A stretch of DNA of 64,000 bases from Euglena gracilis. Its lineage: Eukaryota > Euglenida > Euglenophyceae > Euglenales. A program made the position numbers and the translations under genes. This document shows, piece after piece, positions 11,502 to 23,826 of this stretch; the first letter of the stretch is position 1, and every line of letters begins with the position of its first letter. The DNA is taken from positions 94,740,406 to 94,804,405 of the forward strand of contig CP154956.1 of the NCBI GenBank assembly GCA_039621445.1. Reading direction: 5' to 3'. Below the pieces are notes generated by a model. The model was not told the DNA's origin, made no database searches, and saw nothing but the letters and a program-made list of their open reading frames with translations.

Positions 11502-12023
11502 GGCCAGGGTTAACAGCGGTACGGCTTGCCAAATCTCAATGGAAAGCCTTTCCTTAGAATGGTTCGGAAGCATTCGGGCGATTTCCGGCCTGCCCACTTT
11601 TGTCTAAACTGATTTTTTCTTTTTACTTGGCTCAACTCCCTCCCCCTCAAATGACTTTTGAAGACTCTTTTCTTATGCAAAATCTGATGGGATGAAAGAA
11701 ATTACTTCATATTCTCCCCAATCATTACAGGGACCCCCTGGGATTCAGTGATGAGGTGACCGCAAATCTGCAATTGAAAACCACAATCACCTGAGGACAT
11801 CTGCTTATGGGGCCAAATAATGCGGAAAAAGTGTCTTGTTTGAAGATGTCTTGTGTGTGAGGATAAGGGGTAGATTCCTTCAGGGCAGAAATTCAACAAA
11901 TTCTTCGAGCAAACTCCGGGCACAATCAAATCCAAGCAATTTTCATGGAAAATTTGTCCTTAAAAAATTGGAAAATACCATTTGACGGCGCCTCTTGCGC
12001 TGAGGGTCCTCTTGGACCCTCAC

Positions 12024-12124
12024 CACAGGGATGAGGTGGGACACTGCTCGCACTACCTGCCAGTGGTCTGGGCCACCATGGGTGCACAGCCCACGGAAGT
12101 CCCAGGGGAATGGGGGTGGGAGGT
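12024..12124 (-). CDS. Possible exon upstream of copy A
   Basis: 101 bp between GACGTCAG and CTGTG|GTGAGG, a strong donor. Reads LPPPFPWDFRGLCTHGGPDH then WQVVRAVSHLIPV. No family recognised; it could be an upstream exon of copy A given strand and position. Confidence 0.4.
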
Positions 12125-13281
12125 CTGACGTCTGTGTGGGTATGGAGGCTGAGTGTGGCAGGCTCCGATGCTGCCTCCTCCTGTCAGCCTGCCTGCTAGG
12201 ACCCCCCCCCCCCCCCGCTGGCGTTTGGCCAGGTCGACAATACAACCTTAGTGGCCGGTGAGAATTTCCGGGCCATGTGCAAAGTAGGCCAAAAAGCATT
12301 CAGACTGGAAAAGATCGCAAGAAAAAGGAAATACCATCTGGAAGAGGGACAAATCTGCTTGTGAGGAGGAGGGGGGCCAAGTGCTGGGGGAGGGGGAAAG
12401 TACGGGAAAATGCCTTTGCACCTGGCCGTTTTTCCTTCTTTGCTGTGGCGGTAGGGGAACCTCTGGTTTAAGTCTGCATCGCGCGCACGCACGCAATTCT
12501 CTTGACCATCACACGGAATGGTGGGGGTCCCGTCACGCAGAACGGTACAGTTGGTGTTGTGGGCCCATGCGCGTGCGCAGTGGGTTCGGGCGTCCGGGGT
12601 TGTGTTGGGTGTGTGCTGCGGTGCGGACAAAGCCGCAGGGAGCCTGCCAGCGCCAGCCTCAACACTCAGTCACTATCCGCCTGCCTCGGGGTCACCCCCC
12701 CCCCCCAAATCACTCAGGAGCAAAGCCTTTTGCATAAGGGCCGGGGGGGGGCAACCTTAGCAAGCCATTTCGGCGGGCCACTCAAAAAAAAGCATTCTAC
12801 GGGGGGGGGATCGTGCCAAAAAAGTCGGAGCCAATTGGGGGGGGAAAAAATTTGGTGGGGGCCAAGCTGGGAGGGAGGGGGAGTGGGAAGAAAGAATGTT
12901 TGCACTGGCCGTTTTTTCCTTCGCTCTATTCTGGAACTCATCGCGCGCAAAACGCACGCAATTCTCTTTAAAGACCATCCAAAAACACTGGAATGGAAAA
13001 TGGGTCCCGTCACATTGGTGTTGTGCTTTTTTCCCATGCGCGCTGGCATGCGCGTTTTGTGTTGTGTGTTGGTGTTGTGCTCCCCGCGCCTGCCCATCCC
13101 GCCATCAACACGTCACTCACTCCGCCTGCCTCGGGGTCACCGTCAAGCCGATTTCCTTTCACTTCCACCAGCATCCTCACCACCCTTTGCACCAAAAAAA
13201 GCCACCACCCCAAAAAAGCAAAAAAGCAAAAAAAAAAAAAACAACCCCAAAAAAAGTCTAAAAAAACAAAGAATGTTTTAA

Positions 13282-13560
13282 AAACCTCATATGATACCAC
13301 TGATACCACTCATTGGAAGCCTCACCATACCCAAACAAAAAGCTCGTGCAGCAAAAAAAAAAATCCCCCAGTGTATTGATCCCAGTCTTCCACTTGGGGG
13401 CTTTAACAGAAAAACGGCAATAGAAAACATGACTCTTCCTTTGAATCGACAAAGAAAACTACTCAAAAATTTGGCGGCCTTGGACAAAATGGCACGGAAA
13501 TCTCTGGCAGGATTTTGTTCCGCCATTTTTTCCCACCCTACGTTTTTTTTTTTCGGCAGC
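13282..13560. repeat. Dispersed repeat pair, copy 1
   Basis: CCTCATATGATACCACTG...CCACTCATTGGAAGC, then AAATTTGGCGGCCTTGGACA and GGCAGGATTTTGTTCC. The partner is at 16322-16640. Confidence 0.7.
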
Positions 13561-13803
13561 CAATTTTTGCCCCCCCCCCCCGTTGCTAGACCCACCCTCT
13601 GGGTCTGCCCCCCCCCCCCGACTGGAAATTTTGTTCGGCGCTGTGTGCAGGTGGAAATGGGGGTTTTAATGGGGGTTTTTAGTGGATTTTGTTCCAGAAA
13701 ATTAACAAAAAAGCCAAAAATGGGCAGTTTTGGCAAGTTCTGTGGGGCCAGATGCATTTCTGGCGCTTCGCTTTGCACCGGTCACTGGGAATAATTTTTC
13801 ACC

Positions 13804-14117
13804 CAGGGCGGTCCTTAAGGAAATAAAAAAAAATCCGCTGTCCCAGCACACTCAATGAAAATATACAGAAAAATGGGCAAAGAAAATTTGGCACTCTTCG
13901 GCGACAACAGGTCGACATCAGGAAAAAAAAATGATTCTTGGCATCCTTGGACCATCGCCCATCCACCCAAATCATCAAAAAATGTGTTTTTTGGACTTTT
14001 TAATTTTGGACCCCGTTCAAGTCCCAGTCCGGCCCTTGGTCAGCCCTTTGGCCGAAAGGGGGGGCGGTCCTTAAGACAATAAAAAAAAAACTTTCCTGTC
14101 CCTTAAGGACCGCCCTG
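13804..14117. mobile_element. hAT-type MITE (family M1)
   Basis: 314 bp with inverted ends CAGGGCGGTCCTTAAG and CTTAAGGACCGCCCTG, flanked by perfect 8-bp TTTTCACC (13796-13803 and 14118-14125). The right end holds an extra hairpin (GGGCGGTCCTTAAG at 14062-14075 against the terminal repeat). On the minus strand the duplication reads GGTGAAAA and provides the GT following a possible exon at 14126-14205. Confidence 0.9.
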
Positions 14118-14125
14118 TTTTCACC

Positions 14126-14205
14126 AGCTGGGCCCACCAACTGGCCCCCTCTCCCACGGGGGACACAAAGGTTTCCCACAGGCGTATCGACCCCCACTTG
14201 GCAAT
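14126..14205 (-). CDS. Possible exon abutting an M1 MITE
   Basis: Reads QTIAKWGSIRLWETFVSPVG then EGASWWAQL, ending at GGTGAAAA, which is the 8-bp duplication of the neighbouring transposon. RLWETF resembles the beta-4 region of some protein kinases (HPNIVRLWETF), but no adjoining kinase exon was found, so this is not assigned. Confidence 0.3.
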
Positions 14206-15000
14206 GGTTTGTGCTCAAACCAGCTGCCACCACCATCAACGCAGTCCAGCAAGGCCAAGCAGTTTGATTGTGTCCACTTACATCAAGCAACCGCTGACCT
14301 GCGGCCAATGGCTGCGAGTGGTCGCCTCCCCCCCAGCAGTGATTGTACTCTCATTTATGCCAAAATAAAAAAAACAGAACCCTCAAAATGTAGATCGGCC
14401 CAACGACAAAACAAAAAGGAGGATCAAAAGAAAAGATACATCCGAACAAATTTGTGGATGGAAAACCAATCCCAATATTATCAAATTTGTGATGATTGAA
14501 ATTTCTGATTAAAAAGCATAAAAATAGCATACAGTCCTGAATTTAACACCAATAAACGACATCCATCCACGAAAAAATGGCCTGGAAAGAAGAGTAGGCT
14601 AGTGCAGGGGGCAGCGGCAATGCCATATGTCAATCGCTGGCTTGGGCGGTGCTGGCGGGGGGGGGGGCAGAGGAACATGCAAAAAGAGCCCGGAGATGGT
14701 GTAGGACACCTGGCGGGGAGGACACTGCATAACAGTCTGGCTGCTTCCCCAAGAGCGAAGTGCCATCATCCGCCAAATGCCCCCCCCCCCCCCCGTTGGT
14801 CCGGGGCACGTGTGCCACATTGAGCCAGGGAACAACTTTGGGGGGGAGCATGTTGTGACTCCAACGTCTTCTCCAACAAAACGAACACCGTCTTCGTCCA
14901 ACGAAAAGGAAAGGGAGGAGAAAAAGGAGGAACTCCTGGGCCCTAACCAGGCTTCTTTTCCCAACTCCCGGAGGGGTGCCTTGTGCTATGGGGTGCCAGC

Positions 15001-15288
15001 CAGGGTTTTTTTTAAGACCGGGAGGGGGGAGGGGGGGTCCCCCCCCCCCCCCCCCCCCCCGGGGGGGGGGGCCCCCGGGGACCCACAAAAAAAGGGCCGA
15101 AAAATCGCGAAAAGTGCTAAAAAAAGCACTTTTTCAAAATTTTCGGCCCCAAAGGCGCCGAAAAGTATATCTCACTCCCCTCTGGGGGGGTCCCCTCTGG
15201 GGGGCCCCCCCCTCGGCTCGACCGGACCCACCCCCCTTCCCCCCCCTCCCCCCCCCCCCCCGGGGTCCATGACTAAAAAAAACCCCTG
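15001..15288. mobile_element. hAT-type MITE (family M7)
   Basis: 288 bp with ends CAGGGTTTTTTTTAAGAC and GACTAAAAAAAACCCCTG, flanked by perfect 8-bp GTGCCAGC (14993-15000 and 15289-15296). The interior has long poly-C/poly-G blocks and a decayed CGGCGCC palindrome. It sits inside an older dispersed repeat (CATAGCACAAGG..., also near 2477). Confidence 0.88.
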
Positions 15289-16321
15289 GTGCCAGCCCAT
15301 AAGAGGCACCCCTTCCCCAGGGGTCGGTGATGGACCCCGGTGCCTGCCGACCCAGCCAATTTTCCCTTGAAAATGGCCATTTTCAGGCCCGGTGCCTTCG
15401 GTGCCGGGGGCGCTGGAGCACCAACCACCCCCAAACCCTGACCACCCCCCCCCCCCCCGCGGGGGTCGAAAGCGCCCGACTCCCCTGCCTGCCCATAGTA
15501 CCCGCGGGGGGGGGGGGGAGTACCCGCCCGGGGGGGGGGGGTTTGCAGTTCCTCAAAATGCCGCCCGGCCCCAACAGTCTTCGGGGCCAACTTTGGAGGG
15601 CCGATCGACTCCCCGTGCCCAGGGGGCCAATGGACAACGGGTTGGGGCTTGCAGGTCGGTGTTTGCTACCACTCAGATGGAGAAATAAGGCTTCATGAAG
15701 TTGAACCCTCACCTTTTGGATGACCTTGACCCAAAGCCTCCCTGTCAGGACACGCCCCCCCCCCCCGGCGTTCCCATATTTCCGGGGCGCCGATACTTCG
15801 GTCAAAAAATTCCAGCGTGGTGCCATGGAGGGTGGGTGGGGTCAACCCCCCCCCCCATCTGGCCTTCCTGTGCAGCCTGGGGAAATGATCAAAATTATAT
15901 TAACCCATATTGCCATGCTCTTGAGGGAATTACTTTTTCTCCAGAAGTCCGAAGTGGTCCAAAATGGCCAAAATAATGGCCAAAAAAGGCCAAAAGTGGC
16001 TTTTGCAAGAAACCAGCCAAAAAAAAAAGAATGGCAGTCGACTACAAATTCGGTGCTGGTGGAAATTTGTGAAAACTGAACATTTGAGAATGATTCTTCT
16101 CACGCGGTGCACGCGGTGCACGCAGTGTGACAGCATCCCCAGGGGTGTGAAATTGGTGCCAAAAAAATTGGAGATAAAATAAGGGACGGAAAATTTTGGC
16201 GGTCATGGTCAAAACGGTCCGCAAATATTTTGGAGGATTTTTTGTGAAGAATGTTTGGAAAAAATTTGCAGACGGCGTGAAAAAAGATAATTCAAAGGAA
16301 AAAGAAAGCTTTCAAAGAATT

Positions 16322-16640
16322 TGAAGATCATATGACACCACTCATTGGAAGCTTCACCACACGATTCAAACCCAAATCTGAAGCTCATCAGCAAATGATA
16401 AACGGCCTGCTCGTCTCGAGGTCTAAAGAAGATATCAGACAATTGACGATCAAAGGCTGGAGCGCATTTTTGAATGAACTCCATCGAAAAGAGGGGAAGT
16501 TTTCGAAAAATTTTCCGAAAAATGATGTGGAAAAACTTGGCGGTCTCGGCCAAAACGGCACAAAAATATTTGGCAGGATTTTGTTCCACCAATTTTTCCA
16601 CACCACTTTTTTTTTTCAACCAATTCTTCCCTCCTGTATT
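16322..16640. repeat. Dispersed repeat pair, copy 2
   Basis: GATCATATGACACCACTCAT, GGAAGCTTCACCACAC, AACTTGGCGGTCTCGGCCA, GGCAGGATTTTGTTCCACC match the 13.3-kb copy in order. A 136-codon plus-strand frame covers it but is not conserved in the partner. Confidence 0.65.
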
Positions 16641-17442
16641 GTTTGGGGGAGGGTGTTTACCAACAAAGGAAGCCAGGTGAAAAATTGGCAAAAAAATGGG
16701 GGGGCACGAGATGGTAGATTAAGGCCGAAGTCCAAATCATGAGGGGATGGAGTTTGCATGGTTTGGAGCAGGGGCTGAAATGCAACAAAAAACAAAAAAA
16801 ATTGCAGGAACTAGCAAATCCACGCAAGAGCACAGTTTGGAGCACCATATAGAGCACCAAATCTGCACACTCGCATGCTGTTTTGAACAACCCATAAGGT
16901 TTATCACAGCCCAGAGTCCTGAAGAAATTTGTATGCAATTTGCATTTGTTTGCGCTTTTTTGCGTTTATTTGCGTTTACTTACGTCTTTGGCATGTTTGT
17001 GGGTTTTTTCAGCTTTTGAGTGTCCGTGCTGAGTTCTCCCCCTGTGTGCACTGTAGCTGTTTGTTTGGTGCCTTTTATTCCTTCTTCTGTCCTAACGCTG
17101 TGTTTCGCCTCTTTCTTTGTTTTTCAGTCTGCGTTCTCCCCCCCCCCGGTTTCAAATCAGTCAGGAGGTTGACAGAATACACACACAAAGTGAACAAAGA
17201 CGCACACATTACTGATGTCCTGGCCGGGATCTTTGAATGGGAGATTGAGACCCCATCATTGAATGCCGTAAAATACCTCCCTGTGCCACCAAACCAACCG
17301 CATGGTCCACGGTGGGCACCGCGCTGCGTGACACAGCCTAGGCCAACGCGCCATATGAAGCCGGGTTTCACGCTGTTGGTCAGGAAGGCATCGAGCCGAC
17401 CCCCCCCCCCCCCCCCCGGGGAACGGTGCCAGCCGGCGGCAC

Positions 17443-17498
17443 CTGCAGTGTGGGGTGCGTGATGCACGCCGCCAGGTCTCCACCGCTGCACACGGCCT
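17443..17498 (-). CDS. Possible kinase hinge exon
   Basis: Between an AG (GATCCCAG) and CTGCAG|GTGCCG, reads EAVCSGGDLAACITHPTLQ. CSGGDL is typical of a protein kinase hinge (EYCSGGDL). No catalytic-loop exon could be found nearby on the same strand, so the assignment is weak. Confidence 0.3.
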
Positions 17499-18544
17499 CT
17501 GGGATCGAACCTGCCATTCTCGCACCACACGCGCAATCCTCATCGGGGGTGCGGTTTATCCGTACCAGCGTTTGTGTGTCTGCTGCCTAATTCCGTTTTC
17601 TGATGTGAGTAATCAGCAACAGAACTTTTCAGCCGATTACTTTTATTTCTATAGTTAATTCAGAACTTTTTGTGAACGCCCATAACTTTGATCCCCCAGA
17701 TATAAATCCACCAATATTACCCCACCCCAATGACCTTGCCCCCGCGAAATATTGTACGGGGGGTTTTTTTTGCCCTCCTTCAAGAACATTACTTGGGCAA
17801 TGCCCTTTGTGGACCTACATCTTTTCCAACATGGTGCCAACCAGCAGTGTTTGCCATCTTTATGATATTCTATGGTTTTTATACATTTGGTTACGGAACA
17901 ATGGCTTAAATGGCATTTTTGAATGCCTCTTTTAAAAGAAAGGAAGTGTCAAACAAAAAATCCTTCGGCAGAGGTTTTTGAGGGGATCCGGACCCACCCA
18001 CCCACCTCCTGGGTGGGGGGGGGGCGCAGGGGGGGGGCCACATTTGGGGAAAAATCCACCTTCGGCTGGGTATCCGCTCAACCCAAACCCCCCAGGGGGG
18101 GTCGGCCGGACCCATCAACTCCCCCCGCCTCCCCCGAGGTGACCAAACTTTAAAAAATCTATGTTTGGCACTTTGCACCGTTCTTGGTTGTCGTTGGTGT
18201 ATAACATGACCGTTTGGTCTCCATGTCCTGTTGAAGATTGGAATTTGCACCACTGTTGCAGCTTGTTGTCTGGGGAAAATTTCTCCAAGGCTGGTGCTCA
18301 GAGAAAGTGGGGAGGGTCTGATTTCTTCAGGGGAGGGTGCACTGGGTTGCATTTACCCACATTGTGATGATACCCCCTGGGGCCTGGCCCGGGCCATGAT
18401 TGAAGGTAAAGCCAGGGGGTCAACCTTAGCGGAATCAAATTTGTATGTTAAGAATTTGGCGGCCATGTGCAAAAGGCCACAGGCCAACTTTAGGGGGGAG
18501 GGCAAATTTGCGTGTAAAAAGGAGGGGGGGCCAAGCGCCACGGG

Positions 18545-18698
18545 GGGGGGGGCGAGGTACTCTTGATCGACCTCAAATTGAGATTTAAGATGTTGCTGCC
18601 AGGGCCTTCAGAACGTTTGCACTGGGTTTGATAATACTCTCCAACCACAATATGGGGCTTTTCAGGAATGCCGACGACTGCTGCATCGTACTGGGAAT
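18545..18698 (-). CDS. Possible exon (YDAAVVGIPEKPHIVV)
   Basis: A clear acceptor (TCATTCCCTTGCCATTCCCAG) is followed by YDAAVVGIPEKPHIVVGEYY, then QTQCKRSEGPGSNILNLNLR. Pattern suggests beta strands. Unrecognised; the donor is uncertain because the frame stays open into poly-C. Confidence 0.4.
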
Positions 18699-19110
18699 GG
18701 CAAGGGAATGAGGTTGTCTTGCGGGCTCGGAGCTGGGACATCGGGGAGGATACAGACCCCAGAGGCCAACGAGGAGCGTGACTTTGATATCTGGTCAGAC
18801 AGTTTGCACCCCCAGCTTCTGATTCGGCAGACCCTCAACAGCTTTGGCGTTATGCTTTCAAATTTGATGAGTTCACTTCACAGCTGTGTTGCCACAATAA
18901 TAATCCCAACCAGCGCTGGGGGGTGCCTCGCCCCCCCCCCCCCCCCGCCCGTCACAGCTGGACCTGACTCAGCCAATTTCCCCCCAAATGGTGTTCTTTT
19001 TTTTTGCTCCCCTGGCACCTTCGGCGGCTGGGATGCGCTATTAGCACTATTCCCCGAGGTGCGACCATCCTTAAAAAGTCCCCTTCCCCCCCGAGTTGGG
19101 CTGGGGGGGA

Positions 19111-19189
19111 TACGCCTCACCGTGTCGCTGCAGCACCAAACCATCACGCTCCTGGACGGTCATCCGCAGGGTTCCTTCGCCGTCAAAGC
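19111..19189 (-). CDS. Possible exon (RFDGEGTLRMTVQERDG)
   Basis: Reads RFDGEGTLRMTVQERDGLVL then QRHG and ends at a strong GTGAGG donor near 19110. It lies 5' of the 18.6-kb candidate on the same strand, but phases do not obviously match. Confidence 0.35.
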
Positions 19190-20859
19190 GACTTGTCCAC
19201 ACAAGTCACCTGAGCAACTGCCCCTGGTCTGCCGCCATGCCAGTGACCAGGACCAGACTCTTCAGCCCTTTTACAACTTGGGAAGCGTTCAAGTCCAGTT
19301 CTCGATCAGGACCGGGTTTCTCTTTAAGACCCGGGGGAGTCGACCCCCGCCCAGCACAGCCCGGCGCGGACCTCACTCCCTGGGTGACCCCCCCAAAATC
19401 GGGCCGCCGAACCCCCCCCCCCCCAATAGTAAGCCCCCCGGATTTGAACTTGGACGGGATTTCAAGACCCTCAGTGGGGGCTTTATATTTGGGGGTTTTT
19501 CGGGTGGCCTCTATGACCTTCGGCGGCCTTCAATTGTGGCCAAATACCAATTTTATGCCAAATTTTCGTTGTTCACTCCTATTTTTCGCAGAAATGTGCA
19601 ATCCTTATCCAAAGTGGAGCATCTCTGGTGAAAAAAAAAAGGTGTATCCACCCAAAATTTTGCTACCTTTTCCTGATTGACACCAGCGTCTGGCTCCACG
19701 TGGGGAGGGGGGGGCTTTATATTTGGGGGGGGGCTTCATATTTGGGCGGCACAACCAAACCCTTTGGGGGGGGGGCTTTAGAAATAATTGGGGGGGTTTA
19801 GGGCATTTCCTGATTTTTTACGGTGCTGATACCATAACCCAGACCTGGGCCTCTGGCACAGCACCCCTGATGGGATGCAGCCCTGGACCCACCTGCCCAC
19901 CCACACCCCGCTTCAGAGGCTTTCCATTTTTTTTGAAAAAAATCTGATTCGGACTAACCCACTTAAACTCTCTTCCCACCGATTTCAAACTCATCAACTC
20001 CCACCCAAGGATTTCTTCAAGACCGTGGGGTTCCAGCCGGTCGGCAGGAAAAAAAGGTGTTGGCCGCAAAAACCGCTGCTGGCAGGGCCTTCACCCCCTA
20101 CGGGTGGGGGTCGAGGGGGGGGGGCACCCCCGGTCAAGGAGGAGGGGTTGGGGACACCCCCCGACGAAGCAATGGCATGGCAATGGCGGCTCATGTGTGC
20201 CCCGGTACGAAGCTCTGGGGCAAAATTTCTGACTCCCAAACGACCCGAAATGCCATTTTCTGCCGGGCTGGACCCGGCTGGTACCTGAAAACCGGCAAAA
20301 AAACGCCCAAATCCAGCCGGCTGGGATTCTTCCATTAAAACTTGGAGGTAAGAATCCCAAAACCCTCAAAATCACCATCTTGACCCAATGTTCAAATTTT
20401 TGTCGCTTTGCACCACTTCTTCTTTCAGCCCAGCCCAGCTTTATTCCACTCGACCCGGGGGGGTTTGCAACCGAGCTGGGTGGAAAAAAAAGTGCCGGAC
20501 CCCCCCCTCAAGTCGGTGCCCAAATGGTGCACAGCTCCCAAATAAGTGTCACACCCCCCGAGGGCCCGAAAATGAAGTCCAAAAAGTGCACCCCCAAAAA
20601 GCCATTCCACGCTGAACCAGTGCCCAAATAAGTGTCACACCCTGAGGGTCCGAAACCATGGTCCGGTAATGTGCGCACCTCATGCATTGAATGGGGGGTT
20701 TCGGGGCCCTCTGTTTTGAAATTCACTGCTCCAGCAGCGGCAGACAGAAAAATATTTCTACCTCAAAATTTTTTATTGAAAAAATAAAACATGGGTTGAA
20801 CGAACCTGTGGTTGTTGAATTCTGATTAGACTAATTCAAAAAAATAGGTCAGGACATAC

Positions 20860-21045
20860 TTAGCTTTCTTGTTGAAGATAAATCATTATTTCATTCATCA
20901 CCTGCATCCTGCAGCACAGGCATGAGTGTAACCTCTCTTTGCTCTCTGTTGCCGGTGCTCTCCCAAACGCCGGCTTCAGCAGTCGACTTTGGTATACGGT
21001 GCGATGGCCGACCAGCTTTGGACCGGGGTTACAATACACTGGCAC
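20860..21045 (-). CDS. Possible terminal exon ending at 20860
   Basis: Minus-strand frame reads NPGPKLVGHRTVYQSRLLKP, AFGRAPATESKERLHSCLCC, RMQVMNEIMIYLQQES and TAA (20860-20862). Charged and leucine/methionine-rich at the end like a helix. No upstream exon could be linked with confidence. Confidence 0.4.
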   Translation of the reverse strand: MPVYCNPGPKLVGHRTVYQSRLLKPAFGRAPATESKERLHSCLCCRMQVMNEIMIYLQQES

Positions 21046-22782
21046 CTGGCATTGGGAGGTGCCAGCAGACGTTCACTTCATCTGCATCATAACTTCGTGG
21101 TGATACATAAAATCTTTTTGGCGATGCACATGATGCACAAAAAACAAAAAAAAACAACAAAAACACAAAAACAAAAACAAACTTTTTTTGGTGACATGCA
21201 CTACGTGAATGTCTGGGTGCCGGACTGCAGGATGGGAGGGGAGCCAGGCGCCCCTCGGGGAGGGTCCAAAGCGGGGCACCGCGTTCCGGTTGGTGCAGTG
21301 CGGTGGAGAGGCGCTGCTCAGAGGTCGGAAGGTGCAGAAAGCCCGATGCTTAGGCGGCCAATGAGGACAGAAATTTCTGCCACCAGTGGCATAAATTTGT
21401 TTATTTTGAATTTTTTAAAATTTTAAAATTCAAATTTAAAATTTTTTAAACTTTTTTAAATTAAAATTTTTTTATTCTCAAGCGCTCTGTTGACGATGCA
21501 TGTGAGATGTTTCGTGTCTACGCCGTGTTGCACCCTTCTCTGTACACATGTGTACATCATTTTCCTCATGAAATGGGATTTTACACTTGCCCCAAGCTTC
21601 CAAAAATAAACTCAGGAAGGGAAATTGCAGGTCAAAGGTCACTGTTCACTCTGTTTCCATGGACGGGAGTGTACCTTCACCATTTGCACTGTCAGCAATG
21701 CGCTGTAGCCAACATTCTGAAGGATTCCAAAGCGATGGCCTGAAATACCACGTTTGACGGGTTTTCATAAGTGAATTTTGCCCGTGACCCTGCCGAGACA
21801 TGCGCTGTTACTTTGCTCCCCCGTTTCACGCTCTCCAATGCACTTTTCCATTCACTCACCCCAAAATCTGTTTGGCTGGGAATTCAACTCTGTGTTTTCC
21901 TCAAAGCCCTAATTCACAACTGTGCCTTTGAATTCAAACTCAAAGCTTCATTTCGCACATCCCAATCGTCATTGGTTTACAGATTTGCTGATTTCAGCAG
22001 GTCTCTGGAGGGTGATGGTCCTGTAGCCAGGAACTTACTATCAAATCTTTAAAAAAAAGGTCAATTTTCGGCATTCAAAGCCATGGTTGTCCCTCAAAGC
22101 AATTTTGAGCTAAAACTGTGGGCGGCAATTTCCTTGGGTTGGCTTTGAATTACAACTTCAAACCAAAACCAAAGCTCAATCAGGTGGGGGAGTAATCTGA
22201 TGAACTGGCGAAACAAACAAAAGCTCGGGCGAGCGCCGTCGACGCGGGTGCAGGCAGTGCACTGCGCACTCACGCACTGCTGCCCCCGCACGCAGAAAGG
22301 AAGGTGCGTCGTGCGGACAGGAGGTGCAGAAGCAGAGGGTCCCACCAGACTTTTCTTTTGAATATCCTGCCCTTCAATTGGTCGAGATTGGTTTTCACAC
22401 CAACCTGATTGAATTTGTTTGGACATTGGCAGTCTTTCGGGCTCGGGTGCCTCGGGGGACAAAAACACTCCCTGCACACTCCCCCTTCACTGCAAAGTCC
22501 TGCCAATGCCAAAGCCTAGCCAATGCATTCACTCATCTTCCACCCACTGCATGCGGAAGGCAGGACACAGCACAACCACAACAACCTTTAGTTTTGTTCA
22601 CGGACATCAACCAATCTCAAATGACGGAGGCTGGAATTTTGTTCCGTGGACGGAACCAAACTGCCAGACCGCTTTGCAACCGCTTCAAAAGAAACCTGGC
22701 TGCCGCCCCGTACAGCGCAGAAGCCCAAGGGGTACGCCGGGGGCATAGACAAGCACCAGCCTTTGTCCATGCCCGGGGGGGG

Positions 22783-23258
22783 CATGGCTGTATGGGAAGG
22801 CTGGGTGGGGGTGGGTCGAACCCCCCCACCCACCACAGCAACTGTGGAAAGAAAATTACAAAATTTTGACCTAAAAATCGGCCCCTGGAAATGCGGGAAG
22901 GACTGGTGGGGGGGCTTTTTTTAGGCTGCTTTTTTTACCAACACCGGGGGGGGGGGGTCCAGAGCGCCTTGGGGCACCTGCCCAGGCAGGCATTACCCCC
23001 CGGAGGGGGGGTCAGATTTCGGCCTGTGCCCAGGCACATTCCTTTGAAAATAGGCAATTTTCGGCTCCCCCGGCGCCGGGTCTGTGCCAGGCCACTTTTG
23101 GCTGTGTGCCCCCCCCCCCCCCCCAGGGGGTCGGATTTGGAGTGCCTTGGAGTGCCTGCCCAGGCAGCCCCCCCCCCCCTGGGCAGGCACCCGACTAAAA
23201 TACGGCCTGCCCCCCCACCTGCCACCCATAGGGTTTTGGGAATTCCTGTGCAGCCCTG
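22783..23258. mobile_element. M8-related element, probably nested
   Basis: Left end CATGGCTGTATGGGAAGGC and right end GGAATTCCTGTGCAGCCCTG form M8-type inverted repeats around GACCTAAAAATCGGCCCC and several poly-C/poly-G blocks. At 476 bp it is about twice the length of the 45892 copy, so a second element has probably inserted into it. No clean duplication is visible. Confidence 0.5.
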
Positions 23259-23577
23259 AAGGGGAAATTGTGTTATCCCCCCCAAAATTTTCACGCACAA
23301 TCCTCATACCTTGTGCCCTGAAAATACCATAAACCTGTGGAAATGACCCCGGGGATTCATTTCCTCGTTCAAAAAAGCAGTAAGACTTTTTTCGTCCACT
23401 TCATCCACTTCCACTTCCATATCCACTTCCAGCCACTGTTCACCTGCTTCGGGACGGTCACTCCAGCCACCCCACTCAAAATGGCTCAAGATCCAATAGA
23501 CTTCGTCCCTGTCCCCTAGAAATGGCGGTGGAATGCGCTGCTCCTGGCCAAACACCCTTCCCTCCCGGGGTCTGGGA

Positions 23578-23826
23578 CGTAGATTCACTTGTTGACCTTC
23601 AGGGGGGGGGGGCAGTTCACCTTTTCCCAGTCCCAAACCCACCCATCCACTCCCCCCCCCCAAACCCACGGGTCAACCACCCCACCCACCCACCCACCCA
23701 AAATCCAACCAAAACTGCCTTAAAAAGCTCAATTTTTTTTCTGGCCCGTCCTTTGGCCGGTCAAAAATCTGACCCATAGCACCCCAACCCCCGGGGGGTT
23801 CACACAGGTGTTAAATGAATCTTTGG
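23578..23826. mobile_element. MITE, family M6
   Basis: GTAGATTCACTTGTTGACC at the left and GGTGTTAAATGAATCTTTGG at the right, with CCACCCACCCACCCACCC and a GGTTCACACAGGTGTT block inside. Slightly eroded ends; no clear duplication. Confidence 0.65.

Noticed and set aside
14126-14205. Second kinase gene from RLWETF and CSGGDL segments
   Set aside because: The hinge-like exon (17.4 kb) lies 5' of the beta-4-like one (14.2 kb) on the same strand, the wrong order, and no HRD or DFG exon was found between 3 and 20 kb.
17480-17545. GGTTCGATCCC as a tRNA gene
   Set aside because: The B-box-like word is present but no cloverleaf fits, and it overlaps the candidate kinase hinge exon.
18708-19631. 307-codon plus-strand open frame
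   Set aside because: It crosses poly-C, repeat DNA and the opposite strand of two better exon candidates; composition shifts abruptly along its length.
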